Source of the DNA: Actinomycetota bacterium
GTDB taxonomy: Bacteria > Actinomycetota > Thermoleophilia > Solirubrobacterales > Solirubrobacteraceae
DNA length: 64,000 bases
Assembly: GCA_005884115.1 (NCBI GenBank)
Contig: VAXW01000004.1
Location: 1 to 64,000, forward strand
Direction of reading: 5' to 3'
Shown here one piece after another: positions 25,631 to 34,200 of the stretch. The position numbers and the translations under genes are program-made. The notes under the pieces were generated by a model. The model was not told the origin of the DNA. It saw only the letters and a list, made by a program, of their open reading frames with translations, and ran no database searches. Each line of letters starts with the position of its first letter. Position 1 is the first letter of the stretch.

Positions 25631-26727
25631 TCGGCTTCGCGGTGATCGTGTCGCTGAGCACGCTCGCCGCGGGCGTCGTGCTAGCGCTGGCGCTGCGGCG
25701 CCTGCCGACCGTGCGACTGCAGCTCGCTGGCCTCGCGCTGCTTGCCGTCGGGCTCCCACTCGCGTCGGTGATCCTCGGCGGCCTGGTCATGTTCCACATG
25801 CACGACGACGTCAAGATCCTCGCCGTCGCCGCCGCCTCCGCCTCGACGGCGCTCGCGGCCGCTGTGCTCGTCGCGGCGCGGATCGCGCGCCGGCTGGGCA
25901 GTCTCGAGGCGGCGGCCGAGGAGCTCTCCGGCGGCGAGCTTAAGACGCGCGCGCCGACCGCCGGACCGCGCGAGCTCGCGCACGTGGGCGAGGCCTTCAA
26001 CTCCATGGCCGGCAACCTCGAGGCCCTGTTCGACGCGCGCCGCCAGCTCGTGGCGTGGGCGAGCCACGACCTGCGCACGCCGGTGGCCTCAATGCAGGCG
26101 ATGCTCGACGCGGTGGACGATGGGCTTGCCTCGAGCGAGGAGTACCTGCCCGCGTTGCGGCAGCAGACGCGAACGCTCGCCCTGCTCGTCGACGACCTGT
26201 TCGAGCTCGCGCGTATTGACTCCGGCGCGCTCACGCTCGAGCTTCGCCAGGCGCAGCTCTCGCAGCTCATCTCGCACTGCGTGTGCGGACTAGAGGCCGA
26301 AGCGCGAGCGCGCCGCGTGCACCTCTCGAGCCAGCTCCACGACTCGCTGCCCGACGTTCGCTGCGCACCCGAGCACGTGCAGCGGGTGCTCTACAACCTG
26401 CTCACCAACGCGCTGCGCCATACCCCCTCCGACGGCTCCGTCGTCGTGAGGGCGCAGCAACGCCCCGGCGAGCTCGAGGTATCGGTCGAGGACACCGGCG
26501 TCGGGCTGAGCAGCGAGGCGCAAGGGCGAGCGTTCGAGCGTTTCTGGCGCGCCGACGCCTCTCGCGCCCGCACGAACGGCGGCGCGGGCATGGGACTGGC
26601 GATCGCGCGCGGGTTCGTCGAGGCGCAGGGCGGCCGCATGTGGGCCGAGAACCGGCCCGGGGGCGGCGCGCGCTTTGCGTTCACGCTGCCGATCGCCGAG
26701 CGCGAGCCCGAGCCCGCAGTCGCCTAG
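25627..26727 (+). CDS. Membrane sensor histidine kinase with HAMP domain
   Basis: The 366-residue protein has two or three N-terminal membrane helices, a HAMP-like linker ('[18 protein letters not shown]', partial), the H-box '[10 protein letters not shown]' (His 147) and an ATPase domain with '[10 protein letters not shown]', 'VEDTGVGL' and '[10 protein letters not shown]'. The extracytoplasmic loop is very short, which suggests sensing within or near the membrane. It partners the response regulator with which it overlaps by 4 bp. Confidence 0.9.
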   Translation: MIGFAVIVSLSTLAAGVVLALALRRLPTVRLQLAGLALLAVGLPLASVILGGLVMFHMHDDVKILAVAAASASTALAAAVLVAARIARRLGSLEAAAEELSGGELKTRAPTAGPRELAHVGEAFNSMAGNLEALFDARRQLVAWASHDLRTPVASMQAMLDAVDDGLASSEEYLPALRQQTRTLALLVDDLFELARIDSGALTLELRQAQLSQLISHCVCGLEAEARARRVHLSSQLHDSLPDVRCAPEHVQRVLYNLLTNALRHTPSDGSVVVRAQQRPGELEVSVEDTGVGLSSEAQGRAFERFWRADASRARTNGGAGMGLAIARGFVEAQGGRMWAENRPGGGARFAFTLPIAEREPEPAVA

Positions 26728-26768
26728 CAGTCCCTCCCCGGTCGCTCAGCAGCGCGAGGCGGCGCCGG

Positions 26769-27371
26769 TCACTGGACGGCGCAGCCGTCGAGAAGGATCT
26801 CGGTGGCGGCAGCGACGCGGCGCTGGAGGCTCTGCCGGCGGCCGCCCCACCATCCGGTAAGCCAGTTGATCGTGGTCAAGTGATAGGTCGCGAGGAGGAT
26901 CTCGGCGAGCTGCATGGGGTCGGCATCGCCGCGGATCTCCCCTCTCCCTTGGCCGAGCGCGAACAAGCCGGATAGGAGCCCGTACATCTCGTGCGTTCTC
27001 TGCTTGAGAACGCCATCCGAGTGGAACAGGTTGGAGCGCGTGTACAGGACGGTCTGGAACTCCCGATCCGCTGCGATCGCAGTGGCCGCGACGCGCAGCG
27101 TCTCGCGCAGCCGCTCCGGAACGCTGACGCCGTCGTTGGCTAGCTCGTAGCGAAGCGTCTCGCTGAACAGCTCAACCTGAGCCAGCGCGAGCTCATCGAG
27201 CACGAGGTCCTTGGAGGGGAAGTAGTTGAAGAAGGTCGCTTCGCTGATCACGGCGCGTTCGGCGATGTCGCTCACCCGCGTCTGGTCATAGCCGCGCTCC
27301 CGAAACAGCTCGAGCGCTATCTCGACGATCTCGCGCCGCTGGCGGCGCTTCTTGTCCTCGCGCAGGCCCAC
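26769..27371 (-). CDS. TetR-family repressor
   Basis: The 200-residue protein has an N-terminal helix-turn-helix ('IALELFRERGYDQTRVSDIA', 'ISEATFFNYFPSKDLVL', partial) and an alpha-helical ligand domain ending in the 'LLDGCAVQ' tail. It starts with GTG 27371, three bases after the stop of the membrane methyltransferase-like gene, so the two form an operon. The inverted repeats at 28011-28066 upstream are its likely operator. Confidence 0.88.
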   Translation of the reverse strand: MGLREDKKRRQRREIVEIALELFRERGYDQTRVSDIAERAVISEATFFNYFPSKDLVLDELALAQVELFSETLRYELANDGVSVPERLRETLRVAATAIAADREFQTVLYTRSNLFHSDGVLKQRTHEMYGLLSGLFALGQGRGEIRGDADPMQLAEILLATYHLTTINWLTGWWGGRRQSLQRRVAAATEILLDGCAVQ

Positions 27372-27374
27372 CCG

Positions 27375-28007
27375 CTACGCCCGGCGGCCACGCCGGCGGG
27401 GCAGCAGCATCGGCACCTGCCCGCGATAGCTGCTGTATTCCTCCCCGAAGGCCTCGAGCATCATGGCCTCCTCCGAGCGGATGTAGAGCAGGTACGCCGG
27501 CACTACATAGAACAGGGTGATCGCCGCCGCAACGAGGCTGAGGAAGCAAATGCTGAGGCCGGCCCAGATCAGCACCCCGCCGAGGTAGACGGGGTGACGC
27601 ACGGCGCCGTAGGCGCCGCCGGTGACCAGTTGCTGGCCGCCCAGGACCCCGTGACCTACGAACAGCTGCCGCCACGAGAGGACCGTCCAAACGCACATGG
27701 CCAGTCCAAGTAGCGCCACGAGACCCCCGGCGAGCGATGCCGCGGCCTCGCCCGCGGACGCCGCCTGTGCGCTGTCTCGATTGACCAAGAGGACGAACGT
27801 GGTCACGGCGAGTGCGGGCGGCTCGAGCAGAGTTATCGCCTCGACGACGCCGAAGCGAACCACCTCGAAGCGGCGACGTCCGATCCACGATTTCGCCGCG
27901 CCGACCGCGATGCCGCCGAAGCGCGCAAACGCGCAGAAGACCGCCAGGTTGAACCCGACCACGAACGCCGCTTGCCTCATCGCGCGTCGCCTCCTCCACT
28001 CCACCAT
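27375..28007 (-). CDS. Membrane protein of the isoprenylcysteine carboxyl methyltransferase/PEMT type
   Basis: The 210-residue protein has about five membrane helices and the family signature 'GAYGAVRHPVYLGGVLIWAG' followed by 'EEAMMLEAFGEEYSSY' (the SAM-binding RHP...Y and E..E parts). Relatives methylate lipids or prenylated or other membrane compounds; the target here is unknown. ATG 28007 is used, ATG 27980 is possible. It is the first gene of the operon with the TetR repressor. Confidence 0.82.
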   Translation of the reverse strand: MVEWRRRRAMRQAAFVVGFNLAVFCAFARFGGIAVGAAKSWIGRRRFEVVRFGVVEAITLLEPPALAVTTFVLLVNRDSAQAASAGEAAASLAGGLVALLGLAMCVWTVLSWRQLFVGHGVLGGQQLVTGGAYGAVRHPVYLGGVLIWAGLSICFLSLVAAAITLFYVVPAYLLYIRSEEAMMLEAFGEEYSSYRGQVPMLLPRRRGRRA

Positions 28008-28010
28008 CGT

Positions 28011-28066
28011 AGAGAGTCACTAATCTTATTGTCTCTCAAGAGAGCTTAGTGACTCTCTAGTCAACT
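28011..28066 (-). promoter_or_regulatory. Inverted-repeat operator and promoter region of the TetR operon
   Basis: AGAGAGTCACTAA (28011-28023) is the exact reverse complement of TTAGTGACTCTCT (28046-28058), with 22 bp between. A smaller palindrome TCTCT-CA-AGAGA (28032-28043) lies in the centre, and TGACTCTCTAGTCA (28050-28063) overlaps the right arm. A TTGACT hexamer (28064-28059, minus strand) could be the -35. The stack lies 4 bp upstream of the first start codon of the TetR operon, as expected for autorepression. Confidence 0.65.
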
Positions 28067-28236
28067 GTCAAGGAGTTCGCGAGCCGCCCTCTCCGCGCGC
28101 ACTCGCGGGGCGGGTTCAGGCGATGTTCATATCCGCGAAAGGGCCGCGGCATCCTCGCCGACGCCGCTCCCCGCGAGCTCGGCGCCCTTCGGCATCGTCG
28201 TCACGTAGGCGGCGCGACAGCCGAGGGATGCAGGTC

Positions 28237-28278
28237 CGCGCATGGAGGCGGGCGGCGCGCCGTCCGCCTCCATGCGCG
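28237..28278. repeat. 42-bp almost perfect palindrome in a gene-free region
   Basis: The 15 bases 28237-28251 (CGCGCATGGAGGCGG) are exactly complementary to 28264-28278. The centre, 28253-28262 (CGGCGCGCCG), is itself a palindrome. Only the pair 28252/28263 (G-T) deviates. The stretch 28067-28450 holds no gene that I can support; besides this palindrome it contains the tRNA-like element at 28326-28396. Confidence 0.75.
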
Positions 28279-28325
28279 TGTGCCCCCCCGTGGTGCTGCC
28301 GGCGATGTGGGCGAGTCCAGGTTTC

Positions 28326-28396
28326 TGGACCTGGCCGGGCTGACGCCAAGCGGGTTTTTAGCCCCAACGGAGTGGGTTCGACTCCCACCAGGTCCA
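28326..28396 (+). other. tRNA-like element: perfect acceptor and T arms, aberrant D and anticodon arms
   Basis: GGACCTG (28327-28333) pairs with CAGGTCC (28389-28395), followed by A. GTGGG-TTCGACT-CCCAC (28372-28388) is a textbook T arm. The 38 bases between fit only very short D and anticodon arms (GGC-TGAC-GCC; GGG-TTTTTAG-CCC, which would give a TTT anticodon). The total is about 70 nt. It may be a decayed tRNA, a mimic or an attachment-site remnant; a functional tRNA is unlikely. CCA is not encoded, as also for the tRNA-Thr in this window. Confidence 0.45.
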
Positions 28397-28450
28397 TGCG
28401 CGACGAGCCGGCGTGCGTCGGTGGACCGCCCGTCCTGAGGACAGCGCGAC

Positions 28451-28475
28451 ATATAGTCCACCTGGTGTACTATAT
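28451..28475 (+). promoter_or_regulatory. 25-bp palindromic operator of the MarR gene
   Basis: The sequence fits ATATAGTnCACCnGGTGnACTATAT, a full two-fold symmetric site except for one pair and the centre. It ends 5 bp before the MarR ATG at 28481. There is no ribosome binding site, so promoter and operator probably overlap and the mRNA may be leaderless. MarR proteins usually bind palindromes of this size in their own promoters. Confidence 0.7.
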
Positions 28476-28480
28476 GCTCG

Positions 28481-28906
28481 ATGCGAGCCACCACGAGCAA
28501 CCTCGGCTTCCTGCTGGCGAAGGCCTCGCAGCGATGGAACGAGCTGCTGGTCGAGCGATTTGCGGCCGGCGGCTTCCCCGAGGTGCGCCCCTCGTACGGC
28601 TCGGTGCTGCTGCCGCTGTTTGAGCAGGACGGGCTGCGAATGGGTCACCTGGCCGAGCTCTCGCGCCTGTCCAAGCAGAGCATCACCAAGCTGGTTGGCC
28701 TCTGCGAGCGCGACCAGCTCGTGACGCGCGAGCGCGACGAGGCCGACGGCCGGGCCTACCGGGTGCGCCTCACTGGGCGCGCGCGCGCCTTTCACCCGGT
28801 GGTGGAGAGCGCGCTGAGGGAGCTCGATGAGATCGTCGTGGGCGCGCTCGGTCAACGTCAAACCAGAGCGCTCAGCCAAGCGCTGAAAGGAGTAGCTGAA
28901 CTATGA
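28481..28906 (+). CDS. MarR-family regulator
   Basis: The 141-residue protein has the winged helix 'MGHLAELSRLSKQSITKLV' (partial), the wing 'RERDEADGRAYRVRLTGRA' and flanking dimerisation helices. It is likely autoregulated through the palindrome just upstream. Its stop overlaps the start of the SRPBCC gene as ATGA, so both are one operon. Confidence 0.9.
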   Translation: MRATTSNLGFLLAKASQRWNELLVERFAAGGFPEVRPSYGSVLLPLFEQDGLRMGHLAELSRLSKQSITKLVGLCERDQLVTRERDEADGRAYRVRLTGRARAFHPVVESALRELDEIVVGALGQRQTRALSQALKGVAEL

Positions 28907-29298
28907 GGAGCGAGACCGTCACGACGGTGCTTGACGCAAGCCAGGAGACCGTGTTCTCGTACATGGCCGAGGTGGAGAACCTGCCGAAGTGGGCGACTGA
29001 GTTCGCGCGCGAGCTCAAGCGCGAGGGAGAGGACTACAAGGTCGTCAACGGGCTGGGTGAGTTCTTCTTCGCGATCCAAGCTGACGCCGATACGGGCGTC
29101 GTTGACATGTATGCCGGTCCCGACAGGGAGCAGATGGCGCTGTTCCCGACGCGCGTCGTGCCACTGCCCGACGGCCGCAGCGCGTACTCGTTCACGATGT
29201 TTCAGGGACAGGGCATGCCCGACGAGCTGTTCGAGAGCCAGTACCAGTCGCTCAAGCGCGAGTTCGCCAACATCGAGGCGACGTTCGCCGCGCGGTAG
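28903..29298 (+). CDS. SRPBCC-family small-molecule-binding protein
   Basis: The 131-residue protein fits the START/SRPBCC fold: 'TVLDASQETVFSYMAEVENL', 'PKWATEFA', 'GPDREQMALFPTRVVPLPDG', then a C-terminal helix ending 'FANIEATF' (partial quotes). No catalytic residues were recognised. It is coupled to the MarR regulator, which suggests that the bound compound or its derivative is the MarR ligand. Confidence 0.82.
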   Translation: MRSETVTTVLDASQETVFSYMAEVENLPKWATEFARELKREGEDYKVVNGLGEFFFAIQADADTGVVDMYAGPDREQMALFPTRVVPLPDGRSAYSFTMFQGQGMPDELFESQYQSLKREFANIEATFAAR

Positions 29299-29465
29299 AT
29301 CGGCGGCGTCCCGGGACTCAGCCGCTTAGCGAACCGGAGAGCTCATGCTCCTCGCTCGAGGAGGCACGGGCGCTCGTGAGAGGGATCGGCTGGCGAGTAT
29401 GCTTACCGGCGGATTCGAGTTCGGCATCGATGTGATGCTCGGACATTGGGGGGTGTTGCAGAGGG

Positions 29466-31037
29466 ATGGGATTGTCGGTTGTGCAGCTTGGGGCCGTCGT
29501 TCGCTGGCTTCAGCGTCGAGCGGGACGACGCCCGTACGAGCTGCACCCGCCCGCGGATGAGTCGGGGCTGACCCGGCGCGGCCTGCTCGCCGGAGCGGCG
29601 GCGGCCGGCGTCGCCGGCGCGGTGTCCGCCGGGACCCCGGCGGCGAGCGGCGCGTCGCGCGCAAAGACGTCGAGCATCAAGACCACCTCGACGACCTTGC
29701 CCCGGCGCTTCGACGTGATCGTCGTGGGCGCCGGCCTGGCGGGCCTGACTGCCGCGAACGCGATCCAGGCCGCCGGTCGCTCGGTGCTCGTCCTGGAGGC
29801 GCGCGAACGCGTGGGCGGGCGCAACCTCGACCTGCCGCTCGCACCCGGCAAGGTGCTCGAGATGGGCGGCGAGTGGGCCGGTCCCGGGCAGGATCAGGTG
29901 CTCGCGCTGGCCCAGTCGCTGGGCATCGAAACGTTCGAAACGTACAGCGCGGGCAGCAATCTGTATTACCACGGCGGCCAGGCACAGACGTACACCGGCA
30001 CGATCCCGCCAGCCAACCCGGCTTCGCTGGCCGAGCTCGAGGTGATCATCACCGAGCTCAATGAAATGGCCGCCGGCGTGCAGCCGAGCGCCCCCTGGGC
30101 GGCGGCGAAGGCGAGTGAATACGACATCCAGACGGTGAGAGCCTGGATCGAGTCCCAGGCGCACACCGCCGAAGCGCGCCAGCTCGCCGAGCTCGCCGTA
30201 CGGGCCGTGTACGGAGAGGACGCCGGGCAGATCTCGCTGCTCGACCTTCTCGCCGCCATCGCCGGCGTAGGCGGCAACTTCGAAACGCTGATCGGGGAAG
30301 CGCAGAGCCTGCGCTTCGTCGGCGGCCCGCAGCAGATGTCAGTGGCTCTTGCCGGGCGCCTCACATACCCGGTCCAGCTGTCCTCGCCGGTGCGCAGGAT
30401 CGACCGCAAAGAACCGCTCGTGCTGCACACCGAAGGCGCGGCCTTCAGAGCCAAACGTGCGATCCTCACGCCGCCCAAGCCGGTGACCGCCCGGATCGAG
30501 TTCCGGCCCGAGTTGCCGCCCGCGTACTCGCAATATCTCCAGCGCCAGCCCAACGGGGCGACGATCAAGATTCAGGCCGTGTACCCGACGCCGTTCTGGC
30601 GGGCGAACGGGCTCAGCGGCGCGGTGGTGTCCGACACGGGTCCGATCGAGGTCGTCTACGACAACTCTCCCGCCGACGGAAGCCCCGGGGTTCTGGTCGG
30701 ATTCGCGGAGGGCAACGTCAGCCGCGCGCTCTTCGCCCTGTCGGCGGAACAGCGGCGCAGCGCGGTGTTGGAATCGCTGGCCCGCTACTTCGGATCGGCG
30801 GCGCTCACGCCGACCGGATACGCCGACATGGTCTGGGCTTCGGAGGCGTTCACGCTCGGGGCGTACGGCAGCTTCAACCCTCCCGGCGTGCTGACCTCTC
30901 TAGGCCAATCGGTGGACGGCCCCGCGGGCACCTTGTGGCTCGCGGGGGCCGACTACTCGCCTGAGTGGCCGGGTTACATGGAGGGCGCGATCCGCTCCGG
31001 CGCGGCCGTGGCCCAGCAGGTACTCGCGACGCTCTAG
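29466..31037 (+). CDS. Tat-exported flavin amine oxidase
   Basis: The 523-residue protein has a twin-arginine signal ('LTRRGLLAGAAAAGVAGAVS'), so it is exported folded. The FAD-binding motif is 'VIVVGAGLAGLTAANAI' with 'LEARERVGGRN', and the C-terminal FAD loop is 'LWLAGADYSPEWPGYMEGAI' as in monoamine oxidases. It would oxidise amines to aldehydes or imines outside the cytoplasm. The start codon has no strong ribosome site. It stands alone, downstream of the MarR operon. Confidence 0.87.
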   Translation: MGLSVVQLGAVVRWLQRRAGRRPYELHPPADESGLTRRGLLAGAAAAGVAGAVSAGTPAASGASRAKTSSIKTTSTTLPRRFDVIVVGAGLAGLTAANAIQAAGRSVLVLEARERVGGRNLDLPLAPGKVLEMGGEWAGPGQDQVLALAQSLGIETFETYSAGSNLYYHGGQAQTYTGTIPPANPASLAELEVIITELNEMAAGVQPSAPWAAAKASEYDIQTVRAWIESQAHTAEARQLAELAVRAVYGEDAGQISLLDLLAAIAGVGGNFETLIGEAQSLRFVGGPQQMSVALAGRLTYPVQLSSPVRRIDRKEPLVLHTEGAAFRAKRAILTPPKPVTARIEFRPELPPAYSQYLQRQPNGATIKIQAVYPTPFWRANGLSGAVVSDTGPIEVVYDNSPADGSPGVLVGFAEGNVSRALFALSAEQRRSAVLESLARYFGSAALTPTGYADMVWASEAFTLGAYGSFNPPGVLTSLGQSVDGPAGTLWLAGADYSPEWPGYMEGAIRSGAAVAQQVLATL

Positions 31038-31065
31038 GCGCGCCCGCGGCTCATACCACCCCGCG

Positions 31066-31986
31066 TCACCCGCTGCGCGCGCCGTCGGACGCGATCAGCT
31101 CGTTGATCTTCTGCGCGAGCTCGGGCCCTGCGTCCTCTTGGAGGAAGTGTCCGGCGTGAACCCTGGCGTGCGGCTGGCCCTTTGCGCCGGGAACGTGGCG
31201 CTGGAAGACCTTGTCGCCGCTGCCGAGGATCGGATCGCGATCGCCGAAGGTGGTCAGGAAGGGCTTCTGCCAGCGGCCGAGCGCCTCCCACGCCTTGCGA
31301 TTCGCGGGGATCGCGGGATCGCGCGGGGAGATCGGCACGAGTCGCGGAAACGCGCGCGCGCCGGCCTGCGACTCGGAGTCGGGGAAGGGAGCGTCGTAGG
31401 CGCGGCGCTCGCCGGGCGAGAGAGTGCGCAGGCAGCCGGCGTTGACGAGGCGGCCGACGGGGAGCACGGGGCTGTAGGTCGCAAACGTGCGCCAGGTGAG
31501 GAAGGCGACGATGTTCAGGACACCGAGGCGGGTGCTCGAGTCGGCCGTCGGCAGCCCGCCGTTGCCGACCACAATCCGAGCGAAGCGCTGCTCGTGCTCG
31601 GCCGCGACGCGCAGCCCGATCAGCGAGCCCCAGTCCTGGCAGAAGAGCGTGATCGAGTGCAGGTCGAGCGCCTGCACGAAGCCGGTCATCCAGTCGACGT
31701 GGCGCTGGTAGGTGTAGTCGCTGCGCGCCGTCGGCTTGTCGGACTTGCCGAAGCCGACGAGGTCTGGGGCGATCACGCGATGACCCGCGCCGGAGCACAC
31801 GGGGATCATGTGCCGGTACAGATACGACCACGTCGGCTCGCCGTGCAGCATGAGCACGGGCGCGGCGCTGGGGTCGCCCTCATCGACGTAGTGCATGCGC
31901 AGGCCGTCGACCTCGACGTGGTGCGCCTGGAACGGATAGTCCTCGAGATCGCTAAAGCGCGAGTCGGGCGGTTTTGAGACGTTCAC
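31066..31986 (-). CDS. Haloalkane dehalogenase-like alpha/beta hydrolase
   Basis: The 306-residue protein matches subfamily-I haloalkane dehalogenases: oxyanion motif '[11 protein letters not shown]' (49-59), nucleophile Asp 118 in '[10 protein letters not shown]' with the halide-binding Trp next to it, and the catalytic His in '[11 protein letters not shown]'. The nucleophile Asp rather than Ser separates it from ordinary esterases. It would release halide from alkyl halides; epoxide hydrolase activity is less likely. It faces the amine oxidase gene. Confidence 0.87.
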   Translation of the reverse strand: MNVSKPPDSRFSDLEDYPFQAHHVEVDGLRMHYVDEGDPSAAPVLMLHGEPTWSYLYRHMIPVCSGAGHRVIAPDLVGFGKSDKPTARSDYTYQRHVDWMTGFVQALDLHSITLFCQDWGSLIGLRVAAEHEQRFARIVVGNGGLPTADSSTRLGVLNIVAFLTWRTFATYSPVLPVGRLVNAGCLRTLSPGERRAYDAPFPDSESQAGARAFPRLVPISPRDPAIPANRKAWEALGRWQKPFLTTFGDRDPILGSGDKVFQRHVPGAKGQPHARVHAGHFLQEDAGPELAQKINELIASDGARSG

Positions 31987-32085
31987 TTGCTGACCCTTTC
32001 GATCGTGGACTGATGCAAACTCGAGCTGGCGACGCTCGCGGGTGCGCTCGCTTCCTCAGGCGCCCGTTGGATAGGGTGCCAGTCC

Positions 32086-32850
32086 ATGAGCGAAGTCGCG
32101 CTCGTGACGGGCGCATCGTCGGGCATCGGGGCTGAGCTCGCGAAGGCCTTCTCGGCGGACGGCTACGAGCTGATCCTCGTGGCGCGCCGAGCGGAGCGCA
32201 TGCAGGAGCTGGCTTCGCAGCTGCCCGGAGTCTCGCAGGTGGTCGCGTGCGACCTCGCGAGGGAAGCGGGCTCGCTGGCACAGAAAGTGGCCGAGCTCGG
32301 CGTGCAGGTCGATGTGCTGGTCAACAACGCGGGCTTCGGCACGCACGGGCGCTTCGCGGAGCTAGACGCGGCGCGCGAGGTCGAAGAGGTGCGGCTCAAC
32401 TGCGAGGCGCTCGTCACGCTCACGCACGCGTTTCTGCCGGGGATGCTCGAGCGGCGGCGCGGCGGCGTGATCACGCTCGCGTCGACGGCCGGCATGCAGC
32501 CGCTCCCCTATGAGGCCGTATACAGCGCCACGAAGGCGTTCGCGCGCACGTTCTCCGACGCGCTGGCCGCGGAGCTGCGCGGCAGCGGCGTGACGGTGCT
32601 GTGCGTGAACCCCGGCCCCGTGCTCACCGAGTTCCAGCTGGTGGCGGGCTACGGGACCGACTTCCTGCCGCCCGTGCCCGGCAAGATCTCGCCCGAGCAG
32701 GTCGCGCGCGAGACGCTCGCCGCCTTCAAGCGTGGCCGGCGCACGCTGATTCCGGGCGCGGTGATTCGCTGGTACATGCGGCTCAACGCGCCCTCCCCGA
32801 TGCCGCTCAAGCTGCGCGTCGTCGAGCGCATGTACCGCCCGAGGCACTAG
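32086..32850 (+). CDS. Short-chain dehydrogenase/reductase (SDR)
   Basis: The 254-residue protein is a classical SDR of the DltE type: 'VTGASSGIG' cofactor loop, 'LVNNAGFGTHG', and the catalytic 'STAGM...YEAVYSATKAF' Ser-Tyr-Lys set, ending 'CVNPGPVLTEF'. Substrate unknown; bacterial relatives reduce fatty or polyketide carbonyls. It stands alone, divergent from the dehalogenase gene. Confidence 0.88.
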   Translation: MSEVALVTGASSGIGAELAKAFSADGYELILVARRAERMQELASQLPGVSQVVACDLAREAGSLAQKVAELGVQVDVLVNNAGFGTHGRFAELDAAREVEEVRLNCEALVTLTHAFLPGMLERRRGGVITLASTAGMQPLPYEAVYSATKAFARTFSDALAAELRGSGVTVLCVNPGPVLTEFQLVAGYGTDFLPPVPGKISPEQVARETLAAFKRGRRTLIPGAVIRWYMRLNAPSPMPLKLRVVERMYRPRH

Positions 32851-32901
32851 CGGGCTCCGAAGCTCGGAGGCCCTTGATTTGACGGCTGCCTGCCGGCGCC
32901 G

Positions 32902-33891
32902 TCAGGAGGGGTCGCCTGCAGGTTGCATGAGCGCGTCTCCGTTCTCCGAGCGCAGGTACAGCACCACGCGCTGGTCGCGGCGCCGTTGCACGAGCCCCGC
33001 CGAGTGCAGCACGCCGAGGTGCTGTGAGACGCCGCCGGGAGTCAGCTCGAGGATGCGTGCGAGCTCGGTCGTCGAGCGCGGGCGGTCGAGCGCAGCGAGG
33101 ATCGAGGCGCGGCTCGCGCCGAGCAGCCGCGCGAGCGCACCGGGCAGCGCGGGGCGCTCGGGCTCCCACAGCATGCCCACGCCGCGCGCCGGGTAGATCA
33201 CGGTCGGCTGCCACGGCTCGGCGGTGATGAGCATCACCTTCGGCCACGCGAACGCGCTCGGGAGCAGCAACAGACCGCGCCCGTCGAGGTGCACGGAGGA
33301 GAGATCGCACTCGCGCTTGTCGATGCGCAGCACACCGTCGTTGCTCCAGGAGATCGAGGGGTCAAGGTCCTCGAACAGCGCGCGCGTTCCAGCGTCGGTC
33401 AGCTGGCGGGCGCGGTAGAGGATGTCGTGCTCCAGCAGCGTGCAGATGCGCGGCCAGTGCTCGGCCAGCGCGAGCTCCCAGTAGGTGCGCATGACCTCGG
33501 CCAGAGCGCGCACGGCCGCGCGCGGCTTCTCGATGAACGGCTCGAGGCGGGCCGGCAGCGGCACCTCGGCGTAGCAGCGGCGAACTTCCTCGCGGATCTG
33601 CGCGGCGGGCGTGGCGAGCATGATTCCAAGCTCCTCCTCGAACTCCGCCGCCGGGCCGCTGGGCGGTGGGTTGATGAAGTCGGGCGCGTAGGCGTCGGGG
33701 CGCATCAGGAGGCGCAGCGGCTCGAGGTCGAGGCCGGCGGCGAGGCGCCGCGCGTCCTCGACCCACTGCATGTGCACGGCTGCGGCCGCGGGGTCGCGCA
33801 GCGCGTTCACGCTCAGCGTCGTCTCGAACAGCGGCGAGACGCCAAAGCGCACGCCGCTCATCGAATCGGTGTCGAAGCGTACCTCGATCAT
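32902..33891 (-). CDS. ArsR-type regulator with large N-terminal effector domain
   Basis: The 329-residue protein has a C-terminal winged helix ('RPRSTTELARILELTPGGVSQHLGVLH', partial) preceded by about 230 residues of unrecognised alpha/beta domain (DUF5937-like, by memory). The start ATG at 33891 lies inside the palindrome CATTTAG-ATCAGA-CTAAATG, so it is probably autoregulated and leaderless. Its target may also include the small gene at 33946. Confidence 0.82.
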   Translation of the reverse strand: MIEVRFDTDSMSGVRFGVSPLFETTLSVNALRDPAAAAVHMQWVEDARRLAAGLDLEPLRLLMRPDAYAPDFINPPPSGPAAEFEEELGIMLATPAAQIREEVRRCYAEVPLPARLEPFIEKPRAAVRALAEVMRTYWELALAEHWPRICTLLEHDILYRARQLTDAGTRALFEDLDPSISWSNDGVLRIDKRECDLSSVHLDGRGLLLLPSAFAWPKVMLITAEPWQPTVIYPARGVGMLWEPERPALPGALARLLGASRASILAALDRPRSTTELARILELTPGGVSQHLGVLHSAGLVQRRRDQRVVLYLRSENGDALMQPAGDPS

Positions 33892-33908
33892 TTAGATCAG
33901 ACTAAATG
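33889..33908 (-). promoter_or_regulatory. Palindrome covering the start codon of the ArsR-type gene
   Basis: CATTTAG (33889-33895) and CTAAATG (33902-33908) are exact complements separated by six bases. The left arm contains the start codon of the minus-strand regulator. AT-rich bases stand out from the GC-rich surroundings. It is a likely autoregulatory operator. Confidence 0.6.
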
Positions 33909-33945
33909 TCTTAGCACATACGCGGACCTGCGAGAGAGTGGGTGC

Positions 33946-34185
33946 ATGCTCAACCCAACCCTCTCACTCCTCCTCGCGCAGACCCGCCAGCGCGAACTGC
34001 TGGACGAGGCAGAGCGCAACCGCACCCCGCTGACTCAGCCCACGCGCGCGCGGGCTGGCGCGCGCCGCGCGTGGCTACCGGGCCCGCCTCGGGCGCGTCA
34101 CTCAGACGCGCCCTCGGCCGGACCCGGATGCGGGCCGACTCGTCGCCCGGCTACGGAACGATTCCGGCTTCGGCAGGCTGGCTGA
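33946..34185 (+). CDS. Small basic protein, hypothetical
   Basis: A 79-codon frame starts with ATG 33946 after GAGAGAGTGGG. The first 26 residues ('LNPTLSLLLAQTRQRELLDE') form a credible amphipathic helix of a kind seen in short actinobacterial proteins; the rest is Arg/Pro/Gly-rich and may not be conserved. It is divergent from the ArsR-type gene and may be under the same palindrome. Confidence 0.45.
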   Translation: MLNPTLSLLLAQTRQRELLDEAERNRTPLTQPTRARAGARRAWLPGPPRARHSDAPSAGPGCGPTRRPATERFRLRQAG

Positions 34186-34200
34186 GCGCCGCGGGTCGAA

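Noticed and set aside
28067-28396. Possible tmRNA ending in the T arm at 28372-28388
   Set aside because: The only partner for the 3' acceptor strand is at 28327, giving 70 nt; no GGTTTCGAC-like 5' end and no Ala-Ala-stop tag frame were found.
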